Program-made: the position numbers and the translations under genes
The notes under the pieces: model-generated
What the model was told of the DNA's origin: nothing
Database searches by the model: none
The model's input: only the letters and a program-made list of their open reading frames with translations
Origin: Marsupella aquatica
Lineage: Eukaryota; Marchantiophyta
Length of the DNA: 64,000 bases
Assembly: GCA_973895155.1 (NCBI GenBank)
Contig: OZ316898.1
Span: 3,410,001 to 3,474,000, forward strand
Direction of reading: 5' to 3'
Part shown: positions 11,860-23,048 of the stretch, one piece after another
Layout of the letters: each line of letters begins with the position of its first letter
Position numbering within the stretch: the first letter of the stretch is position 1

Positions 11860-12170
11860 GCAGTAAGAGACAAGAAAAAGGTAATAGACAAGAAAAAGTG
11901 GATCTAAAAAAATTTGAAAATTGAAGTTAGGGCCATGGAAAAAGTGGTTGCTATGTGATTGGCCAAACACAAGATAGAAGCTAAAAGCACATCTTATGAT
12001 ACTTGATACAACTTATTATTTTTCTTACATGATAAAATTATATTTGGGTTTTATGTTTCCTATATTTATGGTGTTTGTCATAATCCCCTCCACAAAAGAA
12101 GGGAAGCTGGACAATACTTAGATGCACTCAAAAATACAAATAGAAAAATCACAAAGTATTTACCAAAGCT
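11860..12170. repeat. Dispersed AT-rich repeat, copy A
   Basis: Shares an ordered set of words with 28735-29065: GACAAGAAAAAGT, GTTGCTATG, a GTAAAATTATATTT-type word, TATTTATGGTGTTT, CATAATCCCCTCC and GCACTCAAAAATACAAA, all in the same orientation. The order and spacing indicate two diverged copies of one element. Ends and target duplications are not clear. Confidence 0.65.
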
Positions 12171-13046
12171 TGTTGTTAGGGAGTCACTAGTGGTTTTAAT
12201 TTCTTTTGACTTTTATATTTTGAGTGCACCTGACCTCTGGCAGCCAAGAAGCTTTCTAAGTTTTCTTGGAACAGGGTTCAAGCTAGAACCCCTGCCCAGA
12301 CCTCCAATATATTGTGTAGTTAGTATACGGAAAAGCTTAATTCTAGGCAAGAGATTATGGGCATAAGAGGCACCTCCTAGAATGACTACACACCTGTAAC
12401 CTAGCTACATTCTAGGGCATACCTCCATTATAGTATGTAGTTAGTGTCCAAAACAAGGTTAATTCTATGCAAGAGAATATGGGGAAAAGGATGCTCCCAT
12501 GGACCCCAACATTGGTCTTTGAAAACCCCCATGGACCACATTTCCCAAAGTTTGAATTTAATTGTAACAACTTGATGCTAGTAATTTCAAATACTTTTAA
12601 GTGTTGAGTATATGCTAGAGGAGTAGGTAAGCTACACTTCCATCAAAATGACAGCGATTTTTTGATCATTTTGTTTGAGTTATTCATCATGGAATACAAA
12701 GGGGTAAATTCTATTAAATAAAATTTCATTGTATATATTAATATGAAGTATTTGGGCTTGTGTTTTCTAAGGTCTCCTTCTTTCTCTAGCTGCCTTGCAA
12801 GTGCAACCCTAATTATGGACCACAAAATGTGGTTCTGGGAGCACTGTGCTCCAACATGGTGGTCCATACTGGCTTCACTTTCGATGATGGGAATAACACG
12901 TACCTCCAAAAGTGGTTACACACCTCTAGTGTAGGTTTTGGTAAGAGTTTTAGAGTATTAGGGCCTCTCAAAACAGAGCAGTAAATGAGATAAGGCCAAG
13001 GCCATAAAACTGTTTGATGGCTAGCACATAAAGCAGTACAAGCTAC

Positions 13047-13126
13047 CTAAATACAAGCCCCCATATATAAATACAAGCCCCCATATATAAATACAAGCCC
13101 CCATATCTAAATACAAGCCTCCATAA
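13047..13126. repeat. 20 bp tandem repeat, four copies
   Basis: Four consecutive copies of AAATACAAGCCCCCATATAT are visible, the last two with one or two changes (ATATCT, GCCTCC). This is a short minisatellite in intergenic DNA. Confidence 0.9.
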
Positions 13127-13644
13127 GAATCTTACATCTAAAAAGTTTTAGCCCATAAGGCTTTGCTTCCTCACGATAGTTTGACACACCCTATTGCCTT
13201 ACAGTGGGCTTCACTGTAAGGCCCTGCTGTCGCTTAGTGTTGTCTGAAACTGGGATTGGGCTGACAGCCCAGTGTAAGTCAGTGTGGCTTGGCTCTTTGT
13301 ACAACCTATCTCTCTCTTTAAAATTGTTTTTTTAAGTGTAAGTCCATGGTGGAAAAAGTTTGCTTAACAAACCCTTCAATACTTTTCTCCAATCTGGACC
13401 GTTGATGGACCTTTCAATCTCAGATCTGGACCGTTGATAGACCTCAGGGGTCGACCAAGTAACAAGTTTCATTTGGGGGGTCGATCAAGCAAATACCTCG
13501 AAGTCACTTACAATATTTGAAACCAAGTCAATAAGTCACAATATGTGAACCGAGACTATAAGTCGGTACTGAGTTACAACATTTGAACCCAATACCCAGA
13601 AGTCTCTATTTAGGTGAGTTACCATTCAGTTCTCTACCCGAAGC

Positions 13645-13772
13645 TATGCACACCAAATTCTCTCGCATCAATCCGTAGACATTTTCCTGAAGCAAAGCTC
13701 TGTTTTTGAGCTGTGCACACCAAATCCTCTCGAATCAATCCGTAGACATTCCTGAAGCAAAGCTCTGTCATT
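13645..13772. repeat. Tandem duplication just upstream of the BolA coding region
   Basis: Two copies of about 62-66 bases share GTGCACACCAAATCCTCTCG and CAATCCGTAGACATT, followed by CCTGAAGCAAAGCTCTGT. The second copy ends some 40 bases before the BolA ATG, so the duplication is probably in the 5' leader or core promoter. Confidence 0.85.
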
Positions 13773-13812
13773 GAGTGGGGGAGGTGCAAGGGTGAATTCG
13801 GACTTCATTCAG

Positions 13813-15169
13813 ATGCTCGGGTTTAAACGAAGCCTGAGGCCATCTGGTAGCAATGGGGTTTTGAACGTGCTAAAGCGAGTGCAGAGGGACATCTTGCAGA
13901 TGAATATGGAGGCAGACGCTGGGAAACCGTCCATGATTGCGGGTGCGAGGGATTATGGCTCCATGAAATCGTCCATTGAAAAGAAGGTTAGTTATTTTCA
14001 GCTTGTGAAGCTAGGAGTAGAGCCCTCAACGTGGCTGCTGAGTGAAATTTGGTTTTAGGTTTACGGAGGTCTTTAAATATACATCACTACATATTTCCAT
14101 TGTTACGCTTGATCAAACAGTGTCATGTGAAGGGCCTCTGTCATCAATTGTCGATCTATAATTGTCGATCTATGGAATGATGACTCTTCCATAGAGTTGA
14201 AGGTTCTGGAATTGCCCACAACGTACTGATAGCTACCGTTGTAGCTGGAATGTAGGCCTGCCCGGTATCTGCCAGAGGGGTTTCCTATGGCTATCAAACG
14301 CTTCGTTCTTTTGTGGTCCTTTCACCCTTTGATCATCTTGATTCACAGCTGTAGTTCTCGAGTGAGATTTGAATTTGACTTCGAAGCGACACAAAGTTCG
14401 TACCTCGTCCAAAGTTTATCCAATAGCAAGACATAACGTGCGTCTTTGCCCTAAATTTTTGGATAGCTTCTGCCCCGAAAATTCGTTTCCACCACTACTT
14501 TCCAGTCCCCATCACATGTGGAGTTTTATTTCTTCCGTTTTCTCACTTGGAAGACAATTGCGAGCCCCATAGCATTGCTCGCCATGGCAGTACAGTCTGG
14601 TCCAGCAGAGATAATGGAAAACTTGATTCAAGCTAGGTCGATAACATTCTTTCAAGGTGGTTAGTGCGAGAAACTAAGAACATTTTCTGTTTGTGTATGC
14701 AACAGATGGTCATTGGTTTAAAATCGAGTCTCTCTCACCACCTTAATAGTTGTTCCGCAGCTTCAAGAAGCGTTGGCGCCCACCATGCTAGTAGTGGATG
14801 ATGTGTCTCATCAGCATGCTGGTCACGCAGGAGTGGAGAAGGGCGCAAAGGAGACGCATTTCAAGTAAGTAACACGTGTTAGGTTTTGAACTGTACTTTT
14901 GGTATGGATGTTTAGCAAGTAGTCTACTACTGTACAAGCTTTTTATGCTTTTACTGAATGTCTCAGGTTTGTGTTTCTCAGCAGATGTACATTTGTTAAC
15001 AGGTAATTCTGGTATGATTTTGTGCAGTGTCAAGGTTATTTCAGACAAGTTTACAGGCAGTAGTCTAATCAAACGGCACAGAGTAGTTTATGCTTTACTG
15101 GATGACGAACTGAAGAATGGAGTACATGCATTGTCTCTGGTCACCAAAACCCCTTCGGAGCCAATGTGA
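13813..15169 (+). CDS. BolA-family protein
   Basis: Three exons: 13813-13986, 14761-14864 and 15028-15169, with GT-AG introns, giving 139 residues. Residues 1-48 form a basic Ser/Arg-containing leader (MLGFKRSLRPSGSNGVLNVL) that could target an organelle. The BolA domain follows, with SIEKK, LQEALAPTMLVVDD, the SHQHAGHAG motif that supplies histidines for binding [2Fe-2S] clusters with monothiol glutaredoxins, and ISDKF..SLIKRHRVVYALLDDEL and GVHALSLVTKTP. This matches the BOLA1-type of plants, which acts with glutaredoxins in iron-sulfur handling. ATG 13813 is the first in-frame ATG. Organelle targeting is an inference from the leader. Confidence 0.92.
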
Positions 15170-16355
15170 GACGGTGAAAGCCAGTTGTTCGATGTAAGTC
15201 CCAGTCGATAAGAAAGTCTAGATTCTTGGAATCGGAGCTTTCAAATTGCTCACAACAAGTGACATTCTTAAACAGTCTGGTGGACAAAGATTATGTACTA
15301 CCTCCGTTGAGGAATTTCCTTTGCTCTGTGGCTCAAGCTTACATTAATTGTCCACTTCAAAGTTATTACTCATGAAGTCCGATTCTCAAATGTGAAACGC
15401 CAGCATGAATCAAAGAGTGGTTACTGATCTTAATTGTAGTTTCTACTCTGTTTTCTCTGAAGAGACGAATGAAAGCCTGACATCGGCTATCAGCTGGAAG
15501 CAAGTATTTTCTCAGTTGAAAAGAATCGAGAAAGCTTACAGTATGGTGTTATCAACTGGTTTCTGCCGGTAAAACGGGTCGACTGTCTTTATATTCCATA
15601 TCTGCGGTGATATTAAGCTCCTAAGAATGGATGGCTGCAACCAATTTGAAGGGTTGAAATTCTGACCTCAAGATTCAATCATTCACCTACTGTAGATGAG
15701 GTCGGTCGCGTACACTAGGTCAAAGTATTCCTCCACAAGAACGGTTACTACATGCTTGTTCTAAAGAGTAATCGATTCCTCCAGTTCCATTGACGATTTT
15801 AAAGTCTCGTGGCAATTCAACATCTTAGAGATCAGTCTGAGATCCCTCCTTCCTGAATCTTAGGTTTCATAGATTCTTGGACTCCCAATTCTTTAGAATC
15901 AAGGGGTGCGTAGTTTTTGACTCTGATTGCCCTCCATTTTTAGTATTTGAGGATGGTGCAGCGGACTTGGATATTGATGGGAGTTGACTTCACTGTCTAG
16001 TATTAGAGTTATCCGCATGGTATTTTGGAAAAGAACCTGGGCTCCTTTCGTTGAGCATCTGACATGGTATCAAGTCGAGGGCTTTTGCAGGAGAGACTTT
16101 ATCTGCACTGTACAAGAGATTCTTGTATGAATAAAGCCCACATTCGCAGAAGGAAAGAGCTCACTCACCGGTTTTTCTTCTGGAACAGAGTACTTCACCT
16201 TGATCGAAGCCACAGAGAGAGTAATAGGTTGTCTTCAAGTCGTGAAGGGCATCATGAAGGGTGATGAAGAACAGGACGTTGCTGTCCATAATGGAAGGTA
16301 GGGCATGTGATGGAAGCTAGGAAATGTCACAACAGGAAGCAAACACTGGAGGAAT
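15170..16355. other. Intergenic between BolA and U11/U12-31K
   Basis: No gene is recognised. The region should hold the BolA 3' end and the promoter and leader of the U11/U12-31K gene, both on the plus strand. Small frames have no family resemblance. Confidence 0.5.
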
Positions 16356-18645
16356 ATGTCGAACGGAAAATTTGGGACCAAGGGGACGCCGCACTGGTAC
16401 AGCAGTGATGAGGGCGAAGAGGAGGAAGATGAAGAGAGCACCTCAGTAAATCGAAGTGGTGCAGGAAGCGGAACGGGTGCTTCCGGACGACAAGGACAAA
16501 ATACTCCGTCAGGGAGTGGTGGGCTGGTTCCTTCGAAATCAACAGTGTATATCAGTAATCTGGACTTCAGTCTAACCAACAGCGACCTCCATACTATTTT
16601 CAGTACTTTCGGCAAGATTGGCAAGTAAATTTTGCACTGCTTGTAAATTGTCCCTCTGTTGGCCAGACTAAGTTTTCGAGATTTCGAAAGGTTATATGGA
16701 TTCTCTCCTGGCTGGGATTTTGTTACCGAGATGCATAGTGAGTGCAATTTTGTTGGTGTCCATACGGTTTGTCCAAGCGCTTTATGGGTTTAGGCTAGAC
16801 TCTAATATTGTATTCGATTATTTTCTGTGTGGCTGAGAACCTCTGCAGAAAAGAAAAACTTGTCGTGTCTTTAAAGATCCATGAGAGATCCCTCTTGATC
16901 ATTCGACTGGTCCCATAGATGCTGAAGGATGCATTAGTCTCAAAATACTTTCCTTAGTGACAATGGCATAATTTCTTTTGGTCATGAGAGGCATGTGTGA
17001 CGAGTCCTTACCTAATTGATGGGCTGGTTTACTTGTTTCAGGGTAACAGAGTTAAAGGATAGGCAAACCCGGCAGAGTAAGGGAGTTGCTTTCGTCTTGT
17101 TTACAGCAAAAGAAGACGCCCAAAATGCGGTGAGTCTCTTTTGTTGCGCAGACGACGCAAAGCTGAGCTTATGTTAGTAGATATCGTGGCTTGTCTCGTT
17201 CATCAATTCAGCCAGGGAAGTATTTTCTGGATTGATTTGGAAAGACATGGACAGGAGGATCGATGGATAGATGAATCGCTAGGAGATTGAAAGACGCGAA
17301 TTTGGATTATGCAGGTGAAAGTGATGGATGGCAAAATTCTAAACAAGCGAACGATCAAGGTGTTAATTGCATCTGACAATGGACGGGCCAAAGAGTTTAT
17401 CAGACGGCGTGTATGTATTGGATCAATCACAGTGTTTACTTTGGGACCATGATCCCCCTCAGTCTGCCCATTTCTGGGAGTGGAAAACAGCATCAGAAAT
17501 TCTCTGTTAATATCATCTATCCAAAACCCTAAAGATGTGGTCACCAATGTCATTGTTTAGATAAGTCATCTTAAAGTCTACCCTCCTGTGCAGAGCCTTA
17601 GGTGCTGTCGCATGAACAGAGAAGTGAAGTCGAGGATTGTATGCCTATTCTAACGCTTGACTTCTTGCACAGGTCTATAAAGATAAGAGTCGTTGCTATG
17701 AGTGTGGAGATGAAGGCCAGCTTTCATACGAGTGCCCAAAAAACCAGGGCAGTGCAGAACCAAATTTTATTCTAGGGAGATCCCATTGCAAACTTGGTGA
17801 GCTGAGTTTCCTCAGCAGTTTGTATTGTACACAAGTCTGGTTTGTTCAGTTCATGAAGATCCCCAGTGAAGGCAATAGTTCATTCAGTTGCTGCTGACTT
17901 CAACTTTTTGCAACAGTTAGGAGCAAGGGAGCGGCCGATTCCCAAAAAGAGGCGAGGAGGGAGGGGGCAGTATGCTGATCAGGCTGGTCCCATTGGGAAA
18001 AATGTAGAGGAAAGGTTGGTTGTCAACGCCTATTCAGAAGTTTGACGTCTTTTGTGTTGTCATTCATCACTTCGAAATCGATTAGTTTTAGTCTCTACTT
18101 GCCCTCTCTAATAGTAGCTGAGCAAGGCAGTCATGTATTGAAGTTAACATTCGTTATTGCAGCGAGGAGGATGAGGAGGTGGACGAAACGCAGTTTGAAG
18201 ATGACGGCTGGGCATCTGTTGTAGCTCCACGGTTAGTGAAGTCTTCCAAAGCGTGTACCTTGCTCCTGATCAGTCTACATTGTTGGAACATTATGTGAAC
18301 TGGCAAGGTTTGGATTGGAATACTTAAACCTTAGTCCCTGCGGTAGATTGGAAGAATCACCTTGGCATGTAACTTAGATTTAGAGAACGCCCCTACTAAG
18401 ATCATTCCGGGATGTTATGGATGCAGGGGTGACAATTTCAGAGCAGCATCCAGTGCACCTGCTATAGGGACAGCACTATCAAGGGGCCTCAAGGTAACCT
18501 GGCCAGCACTACATCCATCGTCGTACTTTGTTCAAATATGTATCGCAATTGACTGGGCTCTCGAATTTATCATTGTTAATTGTGATTCCAGGGACCCAAG
18601 AAGAAATCAGGTTATTTTAGCGACGAAAGTGACGACGATGCATAA
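16356..18645 (+). CDS. U11/U12 snRNP 31 kDa protein (ZCRB1-type)
   Basis: Eight exons with GT-AG introns: 16356-16624, 17042-17129, 17315-17410, 17673-17796, 17921-18014, 18163-18231, 18427-18493 and 18592-18645, giving 286 residues. An acidic N-terminal stretch is followed by an RRM at about 63-138 (RNP-2 VYISNL, RNP-1 KGVAFVLF) and a zinc knuckle at 159-172. The tail is basic/acidic and ends [11 protein letters not shown], as in plant homologues. The protein belongs to the U11/U12 di-snRNP of the minor spliceosome, which removes U12-type introns. Two oddities: the zinc knuckle reads [14 protein letters not shown], with Gln167 where the His ligand is expected, and about 15 residues ([15 protein letters not shown]) lie between the knuckle and the usual LGxRERP. 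The model was chosen because all phases join correctly; the donor of exon 4 and the small seventh exon are the least certain. Confidence 0.9.
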
Positions 18646-20284
18646 TTGGAAAGTGAATCAGATCAAGATCTCACGAGAAAGCTATGTTGCCATTATGTTG
18701 CCATTCTCGTGACTTTCTAACGCAACGAAATTTCAAATCATGATTCCCGAGGTGCGGTATTAGAGCAAGAGTACGATGTCAACACAAAGATGTACAGGCC
18801 AATTTATTGATCGATCTGTTAGGGCTTTTGACAATCAACCCCGACCTCTACTCCTCGAGTTGTACCATTGTTCAGGTGCGATAATGGTGATGCAAACGCT
18901 ATCGGAATTTACGCCAATGCCATCCAGGACTAATTATCGGATCTGGAGTGAATAAGTTTAAGGCAGTAAGTTAATAAAGCCAAATGAAATCGGTCTCTGC
19001 TTGTACCAGAATTGAACAGGGCGGTCGTGATCTTGACTTACGGTTTGGAAAGGTCGGTAAGGTCGGTAATTCCAGATATTACTATAGATGCCCCATCTTG
19101 GACGTATTTGTAGAGGATGCAGTGCTTAAAATGGACTCCCCAACATGGACGTATGTGTAGACGATGCAGTGCAACCTTTTTTCGGCAATGGAACAGAAAC
19201 AACAAGTCTCGAAAGGCAACTCAGTAATGACCAGTTGCTAAAGATTTTATTGCAGCCTTGAGAGGTTACTGTAGAGTTGCATTCATTGCCGGAAGACTCA
19301 AGTGAACACATCGTGTGGTCTTCTTGCAATACAGTAGGGGTTGGGGAAATTAATGAAATGTTCCGCACCAAACTTCAACAACCGTCTCCTAAACAGCAAC
19401 TTCAGTCGCCTCTGTTTGCAATGTAGTCTGCCATGAGGGTGGCATGTCTGTTCTCTATTACGCTGCATTTGTAGGATACTCATGCTCCTAAACATTCCAC
19501 TTTATTCAGTGGGCATTCCAGAATAAATGGACACAAGCAAATTAGCCTGGTGTTATGTAGTAAATGTTTACAGCTATCCACGGGGACTAGACTCTATGGT
19601 CGCATGGTTTGTTCGGAGAGGCCATGAATTTGGAAAAACTCACGGAATCCATTAGGGCTCATGTCATTGTTGAACTGCAAGAATAAAGCATTGCTCGGTC
19701 ATCAGGACGGATGAATTGAAGATTCAGTATGGTGTCTCCGCATATTGTTTGTGAATCATGTTGCCCAGCATCGACAGACCTGACGATTCACATTGCATAG
19801 AAAGACTAGCAAACGCAGACAAAATAATCTAGACGTGACGATAGTTTACAAGCCAATAACTCGCTGGAAGAACCTTTACAGAGTACCGTGTAATAGAGCC
19901 CTCTCGCGAGCCTTCAATTTCTCCCTGCTACAAAACACAACAAGGCCCGTGAGAAAAAGAATGGTACTTAGATGATTAGCAATCCAAGTAGCACGAGGAA
20001 ATTCATTTGGACAGCGGATGGAATACAATATCCATCAACCATCTGCAACCAACATGTGAACGAATGTGAGAAAAACCATACCCGTTTGGCGTTATGAAAT
20101 ATGAAAAATTTCGACAAACGGTTGATCTTTCCTTTGGCGTGCTTGCAAAATCCAGAATACTTGGGACATTCAATCTGTCCTCGCATACAGGAACAACAAT
20201 CAGTCCGAGTCAACATTGAAGTCAATGACAGCGACCCAAGTTCTAGCACAGGAGATAGATCTGACTTACACGAATAAATTGCAG
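18646..20284. other. Intergenic; no gene recognised
   Basis: Contains small reading frames on both strands without family resemblance. A short duplicated word ATGTTGCCATT sits near 18682-18705, and GTCGGTAA repeats near 19050-19067. The first few hundred bases are probably the 3' end of the U11/U12-31K gene. Confidence 0.45.
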
Positions 20285-20448
20285 TCAATGACAGCATAGA
20301 CTCGCTGAGCCGGGAGAAGAAAGAGGCGACGGTCGAGAAAGCGAGGCAGCAGCTGGAAGGAGCGCAACCAGTCGCCGGAATCAAGTATAGCGGTCTCACA
20401 GTGAAGCAGTTCCAGACATTTAGAAACAAACCAAGTTCCTGCGTCTGA
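20285..20448 (+). CDS. Possible terminal exon, unrecognised protein
   Basis: After a good 3' splice site (AATAAATTGCAG), an open frame runs to TGA at 20446-20448. The translation is hydrophilic, with SREKKEATVEKARQQLEG and IKYSGLTVKQFQTFRNKP, and looks like a real coiled-coil end. I do not recognise it and found no upstream exon. A minus-strand frame over 19968-20429 is probably its shadow. Confidence 0.3.
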
Positions 20449-22029
20449 CAGCTACCTGGCCTGTACTTTACAATGTTTGGAGATGCGCAAGCATAAAGAG
20501 AATATGTAAATGCAAGAGAGAATGAGCTCTAACTTTCTCGAGTACTTCAAGAAGTTTCAGTGTCTTAAAAGAAAACTGGTAGCCGCATTGCCAGCGCATG
20601 CAGTTTGGGTGTAGAATTTCTAGTTTAGATCGCTCTTGGCCAGCCTATCAGGACTTCAGATAGTGTTTTCCACGACATCTTGGCAATTTTGTGCTAAAAT
20701 CACAAAGCTGACGTAGGGTCGTATCCCATCGGATCTAAATTTCTTGGAAATCAATGTAAGGTTTCTTTATTGGACTCCGTTGGTGCCCGGCCAATCTTGT
20801 AGCTGTGGAGAAAGCATTTGCTGTACCTGTTACCTGCAGCGTATGTTCACATCGTAAATCAATCCAGGAGGGCAGACGCAAAATCAAATGAGTTGTAAAT
20901 CCTATGGCTGTTTATATGAAACTGCCTAAATTACTGAGCTTACAAGCCTAGAAGAAAGTTCAGTTTGGCTGAAGTTCTTATGTACATGAAGCCTGAAGGA
21001 AGGTCTCTAAGTTAACCAAGCCCACCCCAAGCCCGCTCCACTCAATCCCTAATTTAATAGATCTAGTCTAAAGCAAATCCAGCAAAAGAACTTATGCTGT
21101 GTTTTAGACGATAATTGCATGCACAAATCTTTCTTATCTTTTGAATATGGACTAAATTTTGCAAGAGAACTCCTCACATAGACTCCAAATCACAGGGAAG
21201 GGAGTTTTCTCAGTTAACCACATTGCATTCTTCTATGTAAGCACCGTTGGAGAGTTAGAAATCTAACTGCCCATGGTCAACAAACATTTTATTTGTCCTA
21301 TGGAAGCGTACAATTCTTCAAGACGCCTACAAGCTCAAAAAAGCGAAATCAATTGTTGCGGGAAAGCATCTACAGTAGCCCGTTGTGATTACGGAAAGTT
21401 GGCTCCAAGCCTTGGCCATGTAGTGAGCTTCTTCAAATTCAAAGAAGTACTACGTACTGAACGAACTGGCTGAATAGGAAGTCCCTTCAACAAAAAAAGA
21501 AACAGAAAACATACAGGATCATTTTTCGTTTTCTTTCCTTTTATAAATTTGGTGTTTGCATTTCGGTGCGCACCATATAAATTATCGGCCTACATTCAAC
21601 GACATATGATACTTGCTTTTTCTGATGTACGACTTTCTGTCTAGATGCCATAAATTCTGGATATTCATATGAGTCATGAAGATCTTCTGTTGAGAGGACA
21701 ACAAGTACAACACAAAAAATGTTTTCAATAATGTAGAGTTCAAGACGTGATGTCACGAGGCATCATAGTCCTTCCATGTCATGAGGAACGTGTACAACTA
21801 CAGTAGCTGTCTGCAAGGGGAATCTTTTGTGGCAACCCATCATTTTCAACATCAACTGACGGATGCAATTTAGTGAGCTCTCAATCTCTGACATTACTCG
21901 ACACATATAAAAACACATTTGGGTTGAGAGTATCAAAGGGAAGCTCTTCACTTTGTGGAGTCTCCCTGTTCATTCATACAGATTATCACGTTGCACTTTA
22001 ATCTGATTTTGGGTATCTGAAATTGTCAC
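20449..22029. other. Intergenic; no gene recognised
   Basis: Moderately AT-rich DNA with short random frames. No repeats or motifs stood out, apart from its position next to the decayed NB-ARC fragment. Confidence 0.45.
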
Positions 22030-22275
22030 TTAGGACTTGTCACTGAGCATGACAGAGTTTTTCTCAATATCACTCCACACCTCTCCATTTTCCAGGGTAG
22101 CTGGTCCCATACCGATATTTCCTAGGACTTCAAGAGCAAGAGGCAGTTCGTCACACTAACTTGCTCAAAACAGCTTCCACCAAGTTTTTGAAGATGGTCC
22201 TCCCTTTTCTGACATTGTTTCAAAAATAATTCTCTTGCAGCAGCTCTAGTTAACTACCTACCATGATGAATGCTA
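22030..22275 (-). pseudogene. Decayed NB-ARC fragment
   Basis: The nucleotide sequence matches the NB-ARC exon of the neighbouring receptor gene around 25640-25885, same strand. Shared words include TCACTCCACACCTCTCC, CTTCAAGAGCAAGAGGCAG, a diverged CTTGCTCA..A.AGCTTCCACCA and a diverged CTTGCAGCAGCTCTAGTT. About 30 bases present in the intact gene are missing in the middle and the frame is lost. It corresponds to the region around the GLPLAL motif and the following helix. It is a relic of a second receptor copy or of a partial duplication. Confidence 0.8.
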
Positions 22276-22965
22276 TCACACCTCCAATTTCTATTTTTTT
22301 TTGAACTTGCTGTAGCCCGACTTGGGGTGGATAAAGCCCTCTGACAGCTTTATAAACCCCATCTTTTTCTGCTATATTAGCAACTGTATCATTGCAACTA
22401 CATCCTCCATCTCTTACAACATTCTAAAGTCAGAAAAATCAGGTGCAAGAAACATCTACAGGCCTAGCCTTGATACCTGGCAGAAAGACTCATCGTCAAA
22501 TTCACGCTGATCACAAACCCGTCCTCTATACTAGTTAAAAACCCGTAGTTGTTGTACATCTCCGTAATCAAAACGAGCTCATTGTTGCATCTACTTTCCC
22601 CCAAGTTGATTCTAGAGAATCTTTCATGTGACAAGTGGTCCTCAAATTCATTCAAGGAACCTCAGCAGAGGATGACCATCTTGTTGTAGTCCATGATCCT
22701 TAAGCCCTCAGATTTGCAAGCAACTGTAGTATCTGAATCTATAACAGATTTAGAAGGGAGTACGATACATACACATATCAGAACAACACCTGCGACCAGT
22801 GATTGGAACTCCTCTGCCTCTCCTTTCTTTGGTTTGTCGCCTCTGCTCTCCAGTTCATGCTAGACAGAATATTGATGTCTGTCTCTTTCGAGAGACTCTT
22901 GCAGCAGTACTTCAAAAGCCATTAGATTTCCTCTTCATACCATAAATCTGTTGGAACTTTCAACA
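22276..22965. other. Region between the NB-ARC relic and the tRNA-like sequence
   Basis: No gene is recognised. A minus-strand frame at 22464-22655 has no ATG and no family resemblance. It could be further decayed receptor sequence, but I see no shared words with the intact gene. Confidence 0.35.
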
Positions 22966-22969
22966 GCAA

Positions 22970-23048
22970 GCACCGGCTAGGAATTGAACCTAGGACCCCT
23001 AGGACCTCTCGTGTAAATCGTAGTGCTCTACCACTGAGCTACAGGCCC
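22970..23048 (-). other. tRNA-like sequence with A and B boxes
   Basis: Read on the minus strand there is an A box with a perfect D stem (GCTC AGTGGTA GAGC) and a B box in a perfect T arm (CTAGG TTCAATT CCTAG). The anticodon region has TTTACAC, giving a UAC (Val) anticodon. The anticodon stem does not pair well, the variable part is long, and the acceptor strands (GGGCCTG and CCGGTGC) mismatch. I judge it a decayed tRNA or the head of a tRNA-derived SINE. The A box overlaps the stop of the downstream LRR reading frame. Confidence 0.6.

Larger units (their letters stand above)
10387..13640. other. AT-rich intergenic region with dispersed and tandem repeats
   Basis: No gene is recognised. Around 11450-11575 a motif of the form ATGATTCTGCCGCAAGCACGG recurs in diverged form (ATCATTGTGCTGCGAACACGG). 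From about 11860 to 12170 lies a copy of a dispersed repeat also found near 28.7-29.1 kb. About 12310-12480 contains a diverged duplication of roughly 115 bp with GTAGTTAGT and AATTCTA(G/T)GCAAGAGA. Small frames look random. Confidence 0.5.

Noticed and set aside
22970-23048. A functional tRNA-Val (UAC) gene
   Set aside because: D and T arms are good, but the acceptor strands do not pair and the anticodon stem is disrupted.
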